Shown in pieces: positions 22,766 to 34,094 of a stretch of 64,000 nucleotides of DNA. Every line of letters begins with the position of its first letter. The stretch's first letter is position 1. Source of the stretch: Akebia trifoliata (Eukaryota > Streptophyta > Magnoliopsida > Ranunculales > Lardizabalaceae); the NCBI GenBank assembly GCA_017979445.1, contig JADQWC010000133.1, positions 124,001-188,000 of the forward strand, given 5' to 3'. The position numbers and the translations under genes were made by a program. The notes under the pieces are model-generated. The model made no database searches. It was not told the DNA's origin and worked only from the letters and a program-made list of their open reading frames with translations.

Positions 22766-23603
22766 TGTGACGCCCCGCCAAACACTAACACAAATCCCAA
22801 GGTCTCCTCTGTTTATGTTAGCATTCAACGGAATGCAAAACCTGATAATCCAAGTTACAACAAAACCTGTATATAAAGACGTAAATACAGGAAATAACAG
22901 CGGAAGACTAATTACATCTAACATGTAAATAGATCAGAGTGCGAAAGTTTAGTGATATATATTATTACAAAATTCAACCTCACTCTAATACAAGCCTAAT
23001 ACTCAACTTCAAAATATGTATACACCTGGATGAAACTGACTACACAAAAGGGGTATGGCCCTAGTGCTCCATGGGCAACAAATTCTAACCGTCGATCTGA
23101 CTGACCAGGCACTCCTCACTTACCGACTCTGCGCCTGCCTCCGTAACTGCAAGTGCTGAAGCTAAAAAAAATAGGAAGGAAAGGGTGAGTAACAATGGTT
23201 ATCCAGTAGGTCCACAAACAATTCCTACTAATAACCTCCCCTAACGTGATCGAATAATCATACTGCATCGTTTCAAAACATGCAAGTTTTACAATTGAAA
23301 ATACGATCAACTGGTACATATGGCCAGGGATAAGCAACTAAACAGTTTAAATATTACACATAACATCAATCATTAATACTAATTATACATTTGTCCTTTT
23401 ATGCAAATACAGTTGACAATATTGAAATAATAGACATGCTTTGCAGTTTATAATTTGAGATATAACAACAGATACATAATACAAGTGATGGAGTAATGGA
23501 ATTTGAGCGTTGGGATTCACGACTGGATTGGTTCCAGTCGGGACATGATGTTACTACGTAAATCTATCTTTTAGTTCCTGATTTTGTGGCTGGTCGTGTC
23601 TAC
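22766..23603 (-). repeat. Family B LTR fragment (3' end portion), reverse
   Basis: It begins TGTGACGCCCCGCC, the reverse complement of the family B LTR end, and follows the intact copy at 27608 for about 840 bp. A piece of about 60 bp present in the intact copy is missing near 22800. It then jumps into gag sequence at about 23603 (TCTAC/AAATAG). It is the remains of the 3' LTR of the leftmost reverse unit. Confidence 0.88.
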
Positions 23604-23794
23604 AAATAGGCTTGGAGGCAATGATTGTACTATCTTTATTTCTTCTCGTAGTCCTCCCTGTGCTGGGATATCTACTTTGGGGTCCTTTTGGGATTTATCT
23701 TTAAGATAGTGGTCGAGCTTTTCTTCTATCTACTCTAACCTCTTTGTTAGTTGCCCCACCAAAATCATTTGAGCCTCAAACATCTCCGATTGTA
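23604..23794 (-). pseudogene. Gag fragment of left family B unit, part 2
   Basis: It matches the reverse-strand gag at 33413-33598 and encodes MFEAQMILVGQLTKRLE and neighbouring residues. It continues the gag N-terminus found at 27105-27257; the two halves are separated by the solo LTR 23795-27104. Downstream gag, including the zinc knuckles, is deleted into the LTR fragment at about 23603. Confidence 0.88.
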
Positions 23795-24212
23795 TGTAAC
23801 ACCCCGGATTTTCAACACATATCTTGAGAAAATTAAATGGTGAGATCTGGAGGGAAATATCGAAGGAGGTACTTAGAGTAATATACCTGAATATTGCTAT
23901 GATTAATTTCAAGGAAAAATCGAATTCGCCATTAGATTCAAAAAGATCGGAATATATACATTAGCTTGTAAGTAAGTTCGAATTCGAGTTCGGAGGAAAA
24001 AATTATAAAATCCTCGAATTTCGCGTTAAGTGAGACTCAAAATAGAAAATTTTTGTTAGAGGGAGAATCAAGAAAATTTAATTATACCAGTAGAACCACA
24101 ACGAAAAATTATTTGAAATGGTATATTCATTTGTCGCTTTCAGAGTCCGAATAGTTAAGTTATGATCGAAACTAGAAATGAGGGAAAATTACAAGTATGC
24201 CCTTAGCTGTGT

Positions 24213-24220
24213 TATAAAAG
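24213..24220 (+). promoter_or_regulatory. Probable TATA box of family B LTR
   Basis: TATAAAAG lies about 420 bp into the LTR. The same context (a stop-rich AT stretch, TATAAAAG, then an AAAATCTGATTT-like leader) resembles the family A start region. Confidence 0.6.
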
Positions 24221-24664
24221 AAAAATCTGATTTTCTTTTATTTCATTTTTCTCTCCTTCTCTAAGAAACCCCAAACGACAGTCACTTTCAATCCAAGGGT
24301 TCGACCCATTACCATCAAGTTTGTGCGCAAACGAAGCCGAGTTGAACCTCGACGAAGAAGACAAAGTTGTCGGCCACGTCGATAGCTACAACTTCACCAT
24401 CTTTACTTACCCATTCTTGTTCGTTTTCCCCATCCTCCATCAAAACCAGCCGGGTAGCTCGAGTAAACCTCAACATTTTCCATCCGAGGGCTTCATCGAG
24501 TTAGGAACTAGGTCTATACTTTATTATAGAGGAGAAGGAGAACGTCATTGTTTGATACCTTGCAAACCCTCGCTCTTTTGCATCCAAGTCAGCCCAACCT
24601 CGACTCTTGGGCCATCCAACCCTGATTTGTAGTGCTAGCTTGTATCCTTGGCGTCCACAACCAA

Positions 24665-26680
24665 GTAAGGGACTTCAAATTCTTATTGGTAGCTTTAGAT
24701 TTATGAAATTTGCATTTAGGGATTTTGTTAAAAATGTGTTGCTTATTTTAAATTGTAGAAATCATTATTTGAATTGAAATTCATGCTAGAAATAAGGATT
24801 TGATGTGTTTAATCTATGTTTTAAATGTTGAATTCGTGGGTGGATTGAGGGATTTGAAGAATGGAACAAAGATCCAAAGAAGGGATCGAAAAACCCAAAA
24901 ATTGCAAGTGAGGTTCAGGCTGTCGGCGGGAAGGGTCGGTGCCACCGACAGAATGAAGCTTCTGCCACCGAAAATTTTCTTTTGTCGGCAGGAACCATCG
25001 GTTCCACCGACAGAACAAGGTTCTGCTGCCCACAGCAGTGTTCTGAGTCAAAAACAGACTCTGACTCTTGGCTTGACTTCCCCACACCTTATACACTATT
25101 TCTCACCCTTCATTTCATTAATTTACTTTAAGTTCTTTAATGAAATTAAGGTTTTACCCCCCATTTCGGAACAATGGGAATGGTTATAAGATCCAAATCT
25201 CAAAGGATCAAAATTTGAATTTTGATTTCAAGAACAAAACTTAATTTTCGACGTTTTCGGCAAGTTTTCAAAATGAAATAAATTTTGCGTTCCTTTGAAT
25301 TAGATTACAAAAATTATATGGTGTCGAATCTCATGATCGAGACTTCCATTTCGAAATATCCATTTTTCATTTTGAGAACTTTGAAAAATTGAGTTTCCGA
25401 CACTTAGCCAAATTTTCACCAGCTTTATATGTTTTTAACAACTTTGGTCCCGTGCATCGTCGGGACCTTATTTTTGAATAAACTTTGATGGTTTTCAATG
25501 GAAAGACCAAAAGAATGACTTTAAAAGATTGGAAATGGATGGTTGATTTGAAAAGATGAAAAGTGAAAATGTTGAGAGAATGAGAAAAAGGGAATGAACG
25601 GTAAAATGTCAGAATCACACCCGAGGGGTGATGTCTGCATTTTACATTGTATGTTGTGTGTAGGTTGGTAAAAGGATATCCAAGTTATTAATGAAAGGGT
25701 TGCATGTTTATTTGCGATTATGTTAGCGCGTGCACTGAGTATTGTTGTTTATTTTAGGCCGGGTGGCCACGGTTGCATGGTAGGAACTGGATATCCATTC
25801 TCAACCCTGTTCTGTTAATTTCTCTTTTGTTTTAAATGAAAAATCATATATATACGTAGCTATTTTGTGAGCTGTTAAAGGGTTTGTGAATGCCTGAAGG
25901 GATAGTGCGTCACATCATCCGGAGGGGTGCACTATCCTGGGATGTAAGGTAGGGACCACCAAACTCATATGTGGTATGGGACGCGTATGAAAGTGGAGTC
26001 ACAACTGGAATTCGGGTCCATTCCTTACTTATCTTTACTAGTGAACGTGTATTGTAAAGGTGGTCGTATACGAGTGGAGTGTCATTTGGGAATCACATGC
26101 ACGCCTGATAGGCATAGACGAAGATGATTGGTCAGTGATCACTAACAATCTAGTAGTAGTCGAACGTTCTGACACATCGAAAAGAGACCCATTGCTTACG
26201 GTCACTTCAAACTGCCAGCCTGAGCCGGATAAATGGTCCCGCAAGCGTGGTAGACACGACTAGCCACAAAATCAGGAACTACGATGTTATTGAGGAATAT
26301 CATGTCCTGACTGGGAGCGATCCAGTCGTGAATCTCAACTCTTTAATTCCAATACTCCACCATTTGTATTATGTATCTGTTGTTATATTTCGAATTACAA
26401 ACTGAGAAGCATGTCTATTATTTCAATGTTGTCAACATTATTTGCATAAAATGGAAAATGTATAATGAGTATGGATGATTGATGTTATGTGTAATTTTTA
26501 CAACTGTTTAGTTGTTCATCCCTAGCTATATGTACCAGTTGATCGTATTTTATCTTGTAAAACCTTGCATGTATTAAAATGTTCAGTATGCTTAGGAAGG
26601 GTTATTAGTAGGAATTGGCTGTGAACTTACTGGATAACCATTGTTACTCACCCTTTCCTTCCTATTTTTTTTAGTTTCAG
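24665..26680 (+). other. Putative leader intron inside family B LTR
   Basis: The donor-like GTAAGG follows the leader at 24665. TTACTCACCCTTTCCTT and a T-rich run lead to TTTCAG at 26675-26680. The matching layout in families A and C argues that this is a real splicing signal pair. Inference only. Confidence 0.45.
26134..26274 (+). promoter_or_regulatory. Cross-family conserved LTR block (family B copy)
   Basis: The block opens AGTGATCACTA and closes GCCACAAAATCAG. The family A copy (7258-7398) has the same 141-bp length and shares CTGAGCCGGATAAATGGTC in its second half. It lies inside the putative leader intron. Function unknown. Confidence 0.6.
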
Positions 26681-27104
26681 CACTTGCAGCTACCGAGGCA
26701 GGCAAGTAGAGTCAGTAATTGAGGAGTATCTGATCGATAAGATCGACGATCAGAGTTTATTGCCTGGTGAGCACTAGGGCCACATCCCTTAGTGTTGTCA
26801 GTTTCACCCAGGATGTATGTAGTTTTTGGATTGAGAGTTTAGGCCTATGTTAGAGTGAGAGTGTTTTGGTAAGCCTGTATATTGATAAATCTTCTACACT
26901 CTGATCTACTTACATGTTAGATGTAATTAGTCTTCCGCTATTATTTTTCTTGTATCTACATTTTTATATACAGATTTTGTTATAAATTGGTTTATCAGGT
27001 TTGAGTTCCGTGAAACCCTAACATAAACAGAGGAGACCATGCCGAAATTTCGAGGTGCCACCTAGTACCTTGGGATTTGTGTTAGCATTTAGCGGGGCGC
27101 CACA

Positions 27105-27257
27105 TTGTATCTTTTCAATACGTGCTTGACTTTGGGATAATTCCAAGACTATTCCTATCAACTATTCTATCTTGGTGAGTTTACTCGACCCAGGTAGGTC
27201 TTCCCCACCAGTTTGACTTCGTGTCATGGGTCCAGTTGTAACTCTGTTTCCTTGCAT
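27105..27257 (-). pseudogene. Gag N-terminus of left family B unit, part 1
   Basis: The reverse-strand ATG at 27255-27257 corresponds to the gag start at 33744. The sequence matches the first 50 or so codons of that gag, with a few frame-disturbing differences. It is cut by insertion of the solo LTR and continues at 23794. Confidence 0.85.
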
Positions 27258-27593
27258 TTTTCCTAACCTACGAGTACAGTAATCTACTATTTATCAGAAG
27301 CAAGACACTCCTAAGATCCATGTCAAAATCATTCTTACGAAAGCATTAGCCACTATTATAATAAGAAATCTAGTAATGAACGCCATTTTCATTACTATCA
27401 GAGTGAACCTAGAATCTTATCTTAGGCTCTACGGACTTCTAGACACGGGAGAGCTCGTAATCCTAATACGGAACCACTGATAAGCTCGGATGTCAGGTTC
27501 CTAATGGCGTTCTATAATTATCTCTAATGCCTGTGGTATCAGTCTATTCTCCAAAACATAACGGATCCGTATCCCATACGGATCTAATATTGT

Positions 27594-27605
27594 GCTCTAA
27601 TACCA
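27594..27605 (-). promoter_or_regulatory. Primer-binding site of left family B unit
   Basis: GCTCTAATACCA is the reverse complement of TGGTATTAGAGC, one base off the initiator tRNA-Met site. It abuts the LTR that starts at 27608, so that LTR served as a 5' LTR for the left unit. Confidence 0.88.
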
Positions 27606-27607
27606 TC

Positions 27608-30600
27608 TGTGACGCCCCGCCAAACGCTAACACAAATCCCAAGGCCACCTCGAGGCACTAGGTGACGCCTCGAAATTTCAGCATGGTCTCCTCTGTTTAT
27701 GTTAGCATTCAACGGAACGCAAAACCTGATAATCCAAGTTAAAACAAAATCTATATATAAAGACATAGATATAGGAAATAACAGTGGAAGAATAATTACA
27801 TCTAACATGTAAATAGATCAGTGTGCAAACGTTTAGTAATATACATGATTACAAAATTCAACCTCACTCTAATACAAGTCTAATACTCAACTTCAAAATA
27901 TGTATACACCTGGACGAAACTGACTACACAAAAGGGGTATGACCCTAGTGCTCATCGGGCAAGAAATTCTAGCCGTCGATCTGACCGACGAGGCACTCCT
28001 CACTTACCGACTCTGCGCCTGCCTCCGTAACTGCAAGTGCTGAAGCTAAAAAAAAAATAGGAAGGAAAGGGTGAGTAACAATGGTTACCCAGTAGGTTCA
28101 CAAACAATTTCTACTAATAACCTCCCCTAACGTGATCGAATAATCATACTGCATCGTTTCAAAACATGCAAGTTTTACAATTGAAACTACGATTAACTGG
28201 TACATACGGCCAGGGATAAGCAATTAAAAAGTTTAAAAGTTACACATAACATCAATCATTCATACTCATTATACATTTGTCCTTTTATGCAAATACAGTT
28301 GACAATATTGAAATAATAGACATGCTTTGCAGTTTATAATTCAAAATATAACAACAAATACATAATACAAGTGGTGGAGTAATGGAATTTGAGCGTTGGG
28401 ATTAAGGACTAGATCGGTCCCAGTCGGGACATGATGTTACTACATAAATCTATCTTTTAGTTCCTGATTTTGTGGCTGGTCGTTTCTACCACGCTTACGA
28501 GACCATTTATCCGGCTCAAGCTGACCGTTTGACATGACCATAAGCAATGGGTCTCTTTTCGATGTGTCAGTACGTTCGACTACTACTAGAGTGTTAGTGA
28601 TCACTGACCAATCATCTTCGTCTATGCCTATCAGGCGTGTATGTGATTCCCAAAATAGCACTTTACTCGTATACGACCACCTTTACAATACACGTTCACT
28701 GGTAAAAATAAAAAAGGAATGGCTCTGGATTCCAGTTGTGACTCCACTCTCATACGTGTCTCATAGCACGTATGAGCTTGGTGGTCCCTACCGTACATCC
28801 CAGGATAGTACACCCCTCCGGATGATGTGACGCACTATCCCTTCAGGCATTCACAAACCTTTTAACAGCTCACAAAATAGCTACGTATATATATGATTTT
28901 TCATTTTTAAAAAAAGAGAAAATTAAACAGAACAGGGTTGATAATGGATATCCAATTCCTACCATGCAACTGTGGCCACCCGGCGTAAAAATAAATAACA
29001 GTACTCAGCGCACGCTCTAACATAATCATAAATAAACATGCAACCCTTTCATTAATAACCTGTATATCCTTTCACCAACCTACATACAACATACAATGTA
29101 AAATGCAGACATCACCCCTCGGGTGTGATTTTGACATTTTACCGTTCATTCCCTTTTTCATTCTCACTTTTCGTCTCTTCAAGTCAAACCATTCATTTTC
29201 AATCTTTCAAAGTCATTTTTGGTCTTTCCATCGAAAACCATCAAAGTTTATTCAAAACAAGGTCCCGCCGGTGCACGGGACCAAAGCTGTTAAAAACAAG
29301 GAACGCTGGTGAAAATTTGACTAAGTGTTGGAAACTCAATTTTTCAAAGTTCTCGAAATTGAAAATGGGATTTTCAAAATGAAAGTCTCGATCACGGGAT
29401 TCGACACCATATAGTTTTTGTAATCTAATTCAAAGAAATGCGAAAGTTATTACAATTTGGAAATTTGCCGAAAACGTCGAAAACTACGTTTAGTTCTTGA
29501 AATCAAAATTTGGATTTTTATCTTTTGAGATTCGGATCTCGAAACCATTCCCATTGTTTCGAAATGAGGGGTAAAACCTTAATTTCATTAAAGAACTTAA
29601 AGTAAAAGGAAAGTAAATGTTTTTAATGAAATGAAGGGTGGGAAATCAACTATAGGCATGAAGGAAGTCAAGCCAAGAGTCAAAGTCTGTTTCTGACTCA
29701 GAAAAAGACTGTCGGTAGCAGAATCTTGTTCTGTCGGTGGAACCGACGGTTCTTGCAGACAGAAGGAATTTATTGAGAGTAGAAGGTTCATTTTGTCGGT
29801 GGGACCGACAGAATACTCTTCGGTGGGTATCGGTGGGACATACGGTCCTACCGACAACACTGAACTTCCTCGCGATTTTTGGATTTTTCGATCCCTTCTT
29901 TGGATCTTTGTTCCTATCTTCAAACCCCTCAACCCACCCACGAATTTAACATTTAAAACATAGATAAAACACATCAAATCCTTATTTCTAGCATGATTTT
30001 CAATTTAAACAAAGATTTCTACGATTTAAAATAAACAATATGTTTTGTTGAAACAACCTAAATGCACATTTCGAAATCTAAAGTTACCAATAGGAATTGA
30101 AAGTCCCCTACTTGTTTGTGGTTGTCAATGGTGATGAATCAATACTAAGGATCAATGCTTGGCGGCTCGAAGTTCCGAAAGTGGTTGAACTCAAGTGCCA
30201 ACGATGTGGTTGGTCGTGAAACCCTCTTTGAAGGTGTTCTTCCCCTTTCTAATGGCCAACAACGACTCTCCTACGATTTGGATGAGGTTCCAAGTGATTA
30301 TAAACAAACCCACTTGTTGATTTTTGTAGGAGACCAAGAGAAAGAAATGGAAATGGAGGTTGGATGGGGTGAGGACGTAAAGCTCGACAACGCCGACAAT
30401 ATTGCCTTCTTCATCGAGGTTCAACTCGGCTTCGTTCGCGCTAGAACTTGATGGAAATGGGTTGAAACCCTTGGGTTGAAAAGTGACTGTCGTTTGGGGT
30501 TTCTTAGAGAAGAAGAGAAATGAATGAAATAAAAGAAATTAGATTTCTTTTATAACAAGGTTGAGGGCATACTTGTAATTTTCCCATCATTTCTAGTTCG

Positions 30601-30971
30601 ATCGTAACTTGATTATTCGGACTCGAAATGTGGCGAATGAATATTTCATTTCGAATAACTTTTCGCTACGGATCTAATGATGATGTCAAATTTTCTTGAT
30701 TTTCGCTCTAACAAAATTTCACTATTTTGGGTCCCACTTAATGTGGAATTCGAGGATTTTATAACTTTTTCATCCGAACTCGAATTCAAACTTGCTTACA
30801 GGCTAATATATATATTCCGATCTTTTTGAATCTAATGACGAAGTCGATTTTCCTTGAAATTAATCATAATAATACTCGATTATTTTACTCTAAGTCTCTC
30901 CTTCAATATTTTTCTCCAAATCTCACAATTTAATTTCCTCGAGATATGAGTTGAAAATTCGGGATGTTACA
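27608..30971 (-). repeat. Complete family B LTR shared by two reverse units
   Basis: This 3364-bp LTR, read on the minus strand, runs from TGTAACATCCC at 30971 to GGCGTCACA at 27608. A primer site lies at its left and a polypurine tract at its right. It is therefore the 5' LTR of the left unit and the 3' LTR of the right unit, the signature of an LTR-internal-LTR-internal-LTR array. Confidence 0.93.
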
Positions 30972-30985
30972 TTCTCCCCCCCTTA
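30972..30985 (-). promoter_or_regulatory. Polypurine tract of right family B unit
   Basis: On the minus strand AAGGGGGGGGAGAA abuts the LTR start. It is followed further in by an ATTTCGAAGATGAAAT stretch, a form common just before the 3' LTR in this group. Confidence 0.88.
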
Positions 30986-32430
30986 ATAAAAATTTCATCT
31001 TCGAAATTTGAATCATATCTTATCGGACTTTTTCGTCACCCCACTAACACAACATGTATAACCAAAAACACATATATGCGATTATCATTCATTCAGGTTT
31101 TCAAGCCCATTTCTTTTATAACTCCTAACTACATGTCACATAGTTTTCATCAATCCAATAAATCCATCCATTAATCACTCCAAATCATTCTCATGCCCCA
31201 ACTAATTTATTATTTGTATAATCATAAAATACGATCAACGCACATCATATCAATTCCCCACCAATTTCTATCAATAATTCTTTCATACCTCCTCTATCAT
31301 TTATCATAGTTTTCCTTACCAACTACATCGCCTATCATGTGTACTTGCACCTACAATGAAAATCACTCTTCAATACGTTGTTTTACTACAAACACTACTA
31401 TACTAACACTACTTCGCAAATCACATCAAACCTTTATTCCCAATACACCAATATTTCTACATTCGACTCCATATTCCAAGTTTTGGTTATCGTGATATCT
31501 CCTCAAGGCCTTTGTCATAATCTTTGTGATTTAAAAACCTTATTCATGAGGGTAACTCTTACATCAAACAAATTGTTTCACAATTAAATCACGCGTGAAG
31601 GGTCTAACAAATACTTCTTCGGCATAGCACGTAGAACATGCGGTGAACCTACTTAAAATCTATTCAACTATTTCAAACGGTACCATAAACCGCAAGTCAC
31701 ATGCTTTCTTTTCCTACTCCCAAAATCACATTATTGACCAGTTACTGTTTAAATATCATTGTAATATCAATTAATCCTTATTTATGTAACTTTATATTTT
31801 TCCTAAATCATACATATTTCCACTTATCACCCAATACTGATAGTACCATGATTAGCTTCTACAAATCTCATAACTATCTTGTGAATTTCAATTCATAAGC
31901 AGTATTGTTGTCTTACCTACTTCATCTATTTTCTCACAATTCTATTAAGTCACCATTAACGCAACCTTATCACAACATTATTCTTTCCCGCATCTTATTT
32001 TGATCCATCTTGCTTTCGAAACTACATTTTCTACCTAACTCTTCCCTACTGTCATTCCAATCGTTTTAACAACTTACAAAATCGTCAAATTCAACACGTT
32101 TACCCATTCATAAATTCATTTCTTACCTCTCCTAATGAAGTGCATATTTCACACATCAAGTTTTACTTCTAAATACTCGTTCATTCTTGTCACCCACAAA
32201 AATTTTAATTTTCGATTGCATACCTATTTTTTATAGGTTCCTACTTAATCTTCCAAGAACCTCATTTTTCCTTTACACGGTATCATTCTAACCTTACTTT
32301 CTAACAATTACTTTTAGCCTTAATTCACCCCTATTCAACACCATATTATTATCACGTTTTGAATACACTTATACCACAACACACATTTCTACTCATAATA
32401 CTCCATCCTACCTTACCTAACAGTACCTAT
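30986..32430 (-). pseudogene. Collapsed pol region of right family B unit
   Basis: No RT, RNase H or integrase core is readable. Near 31570-31690 the minus strand contains phrases resembling the integrase-to-chromodomain join of Tekay elements (VPFEIVE, then a decayed KKYLLDPSRV). This suggests that the 3' end of pol is present but eroded while the middle is deleted. Short frames at 31378-31898 on the plus strand are AT-rich shadows. Weak evidence, given for completeness. Confidence 0.4.
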
Positions 32431-33744
32431 CTCATCAACATTCTTTGCCCCCATGTTCTCAACAACTTTTCTGATAGTGGTGTAACTAGTTTTATTACTA
32501 GATTCATCTCAATAAATTTACAGCTCCAATAAGTGTGCAAAATCTTAGCAACAATATATGATCTAAAGGAATCAATATTGAATAGAACTCCAATTTCTAA
32601 CATTATAATTAAAAATCGTACCTTTTAAAATATTATCGGAGACAGTTGGTTCCTCTTGGGTCACAATCCCTACCTGCGACTGTGATAGATGGCACTTTCT
32701 CCTAATATGTCCCACTTGACCACACCTATAACATGTTAATGACTTTGTCTTTATAGATTTCTGTGGAGTGGGCAATCGATAAACTGGAACCTGTACTCTC
32801 TAGACCTGCCTCGTTGGTTCTCTTGGTTCTACTAGCCTCGTTGGAGTTCCAACCACTCTGTGGCTCAGTGATGAGGACACCCCGCAACTCTGTGGTGTAG
32901 TAGCTCTATACTGTGCATACGCTGATCCAGGGGCCGTTGGCCTCGAATACATCAGCCTCTTAGCTGGGTCTGATCTGGAAGGATGAGAGGTTGGGAGTTG
33001 ACTGGTCTGTCCTTGGGACATTTGTAATTCTATCCCTCTCGTTTTCGAACGCTCGTTTGATTCCTTTGCGATGGTATAACCATGTCATCGCTCTCGTTAA
33101 AATCCGATGGCCTGATTGTTCCTTGACTTGGCCCATCCAACATCTTTCTGAGCCACGCATCTTTAATTGGTTGCCGTCGACCCGAACATTGCACCCCTTT
33201 ATGTCCCAACTTCCCACATTCATAGCAAGCCACTACTTTTTTCCTTTGATTGATTTAACTTCATATGATGTTGTTTCTTACAAAACTCTTCCATTTCTTG
33301 CACGGGTATTTCTATAGTCTCGCTACTTATGTATGGTCATTTTCCCCGTGACCCTACTAGTTTCGTAATTGTCTGTCTCTTGTTGGATCCTAACTGCCCT
33401 TCTTCAAATAGACTTCGAGGAGATGATTGTACTATCCTTATTTCTTCTCGTAGTCCTCCTTATGCTGGGATATCTACTCTGGGGTCCTTTTGGGATTCAT
33501 CTTTAAGATAGTGGTCGAGCGTTTCTTCTATCTTCTCTAACCTCTTTGTCAGTTGTCCCACCGTAATAATTTGAGCCTCAAACATCTCCGATTGTCTCTT
33601 TTCCATGCGTGGTTGACTTTTGGATAATTCCAAGACTGTTCCTATCAACTGTTCTATCTTGGTGAGTTTACTCGACCCAGGTAGGTCTTCCCCACCAGTT
33701 TGACTCTGTGTCATGGGTCCAGTTGTAACTCTGTTTTCTTGCAT
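32430..33744 (-). pseudogene. Gag (and start of protease) of right family B unit
   Basis: The reverse-strand gag starts at 33744 (MQENRVTTGPMTQSQ) with a coiled-coil-like N-terminal part up to 33460. It continues in other frames: a CCHC knuckle CYECGKLGHKGVQC near 33190-33230, KDAWLRKML and a charged stretch, a Ser/Thr/Pro/Arg-rich linker (32800-33021) and a second knuckle CYRCGQVGHIRRKC near 32695-32735. A decayed aspartic-protease start follows near 32430-32590. Several frameshifts break it. The usual gag core between 33460 and 33233 is short, so an internal deletion is likely. Confidence 0.82.
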
Positions 33745-34080
33745 TTTTCCTAACCTGCGAGTTCAGTAATCTACTATTTATCAGAAGCAAGACACTCCTT
33801 AGATCCATGTCAACATCATTCTTATGAAAGCATTAGCCACTATTATAATAAGGAATCTAGTAATGAACGCCATTTTCATTACTATCAGAGTGAACCTAGC
33901 ATCTTATCTTAGGCTCTACGAACTTCTAGACACGGGAGCGTTCGTAATCCCAATACGGAACCACTGATAAGCTCAGATGTCGGGTTCCTAATGGCGCTCT
34001 ATAATTATCTCTAATGCCTGTGGTATCAGTCTATTCCCCAAAACATAACGGATCTGCATCCCATACGGATCTAATATTGT

Positions 34081-34092
34081 GCTCTGATACCA
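34081..34092 (-). promoter_or_regulatory. Primer-binding site of right family B unit
   Basis: GCTCTGATACCA is the exact reverse complement of TGGTATCAGAGC, two bases before the LTR at 34095. Confidence 0.93.
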
Positions 34093-34094
34093 TC

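Larger units (their letters stand above)
23795..27104 (+). mobile_element. Forward solo LTR of family B inside a reverse family B gag
   Basis: This is a 3310-bp LTR, TGTAACACCCC to GGCGCCACA, with an exact TTGTA duplication. Visible parts are a TATAAAAG box (24213-24220), a leader containing an open frame (24321-24632) that is not conserved as protein in other copies, a donor-like GTAAGG (24665), a cluster of TGTCGGTGG/CCACCGACA motifs (24920-25013), a block shared with family A LTRs (26134-26274) and a TTTCAG acceptor-like site (26679-26680). No internal region is present, so it is a solo LTR. Confidence 0.94.
23790..27109 (+). repeat. TSD pair TTGTA around solo family B LTR
   Basis: TTGTA occurs at 23790-23794 and again at 27105-27109, exactly flanking TGTAACACCCC and GCGCCACA. 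One copy belongs to the interrupted gag. Confidence 0.92.

Noticed and set aside
24321..24632. 103-codon ORF in the family B LTR, with a partly similar frame at 60492-60755
   Set aside because: The shared stretch follows from DNA similarity of LTR copies; frames differ in the reverse copies (30191-30424, 36605-36871) and no domain is visible.
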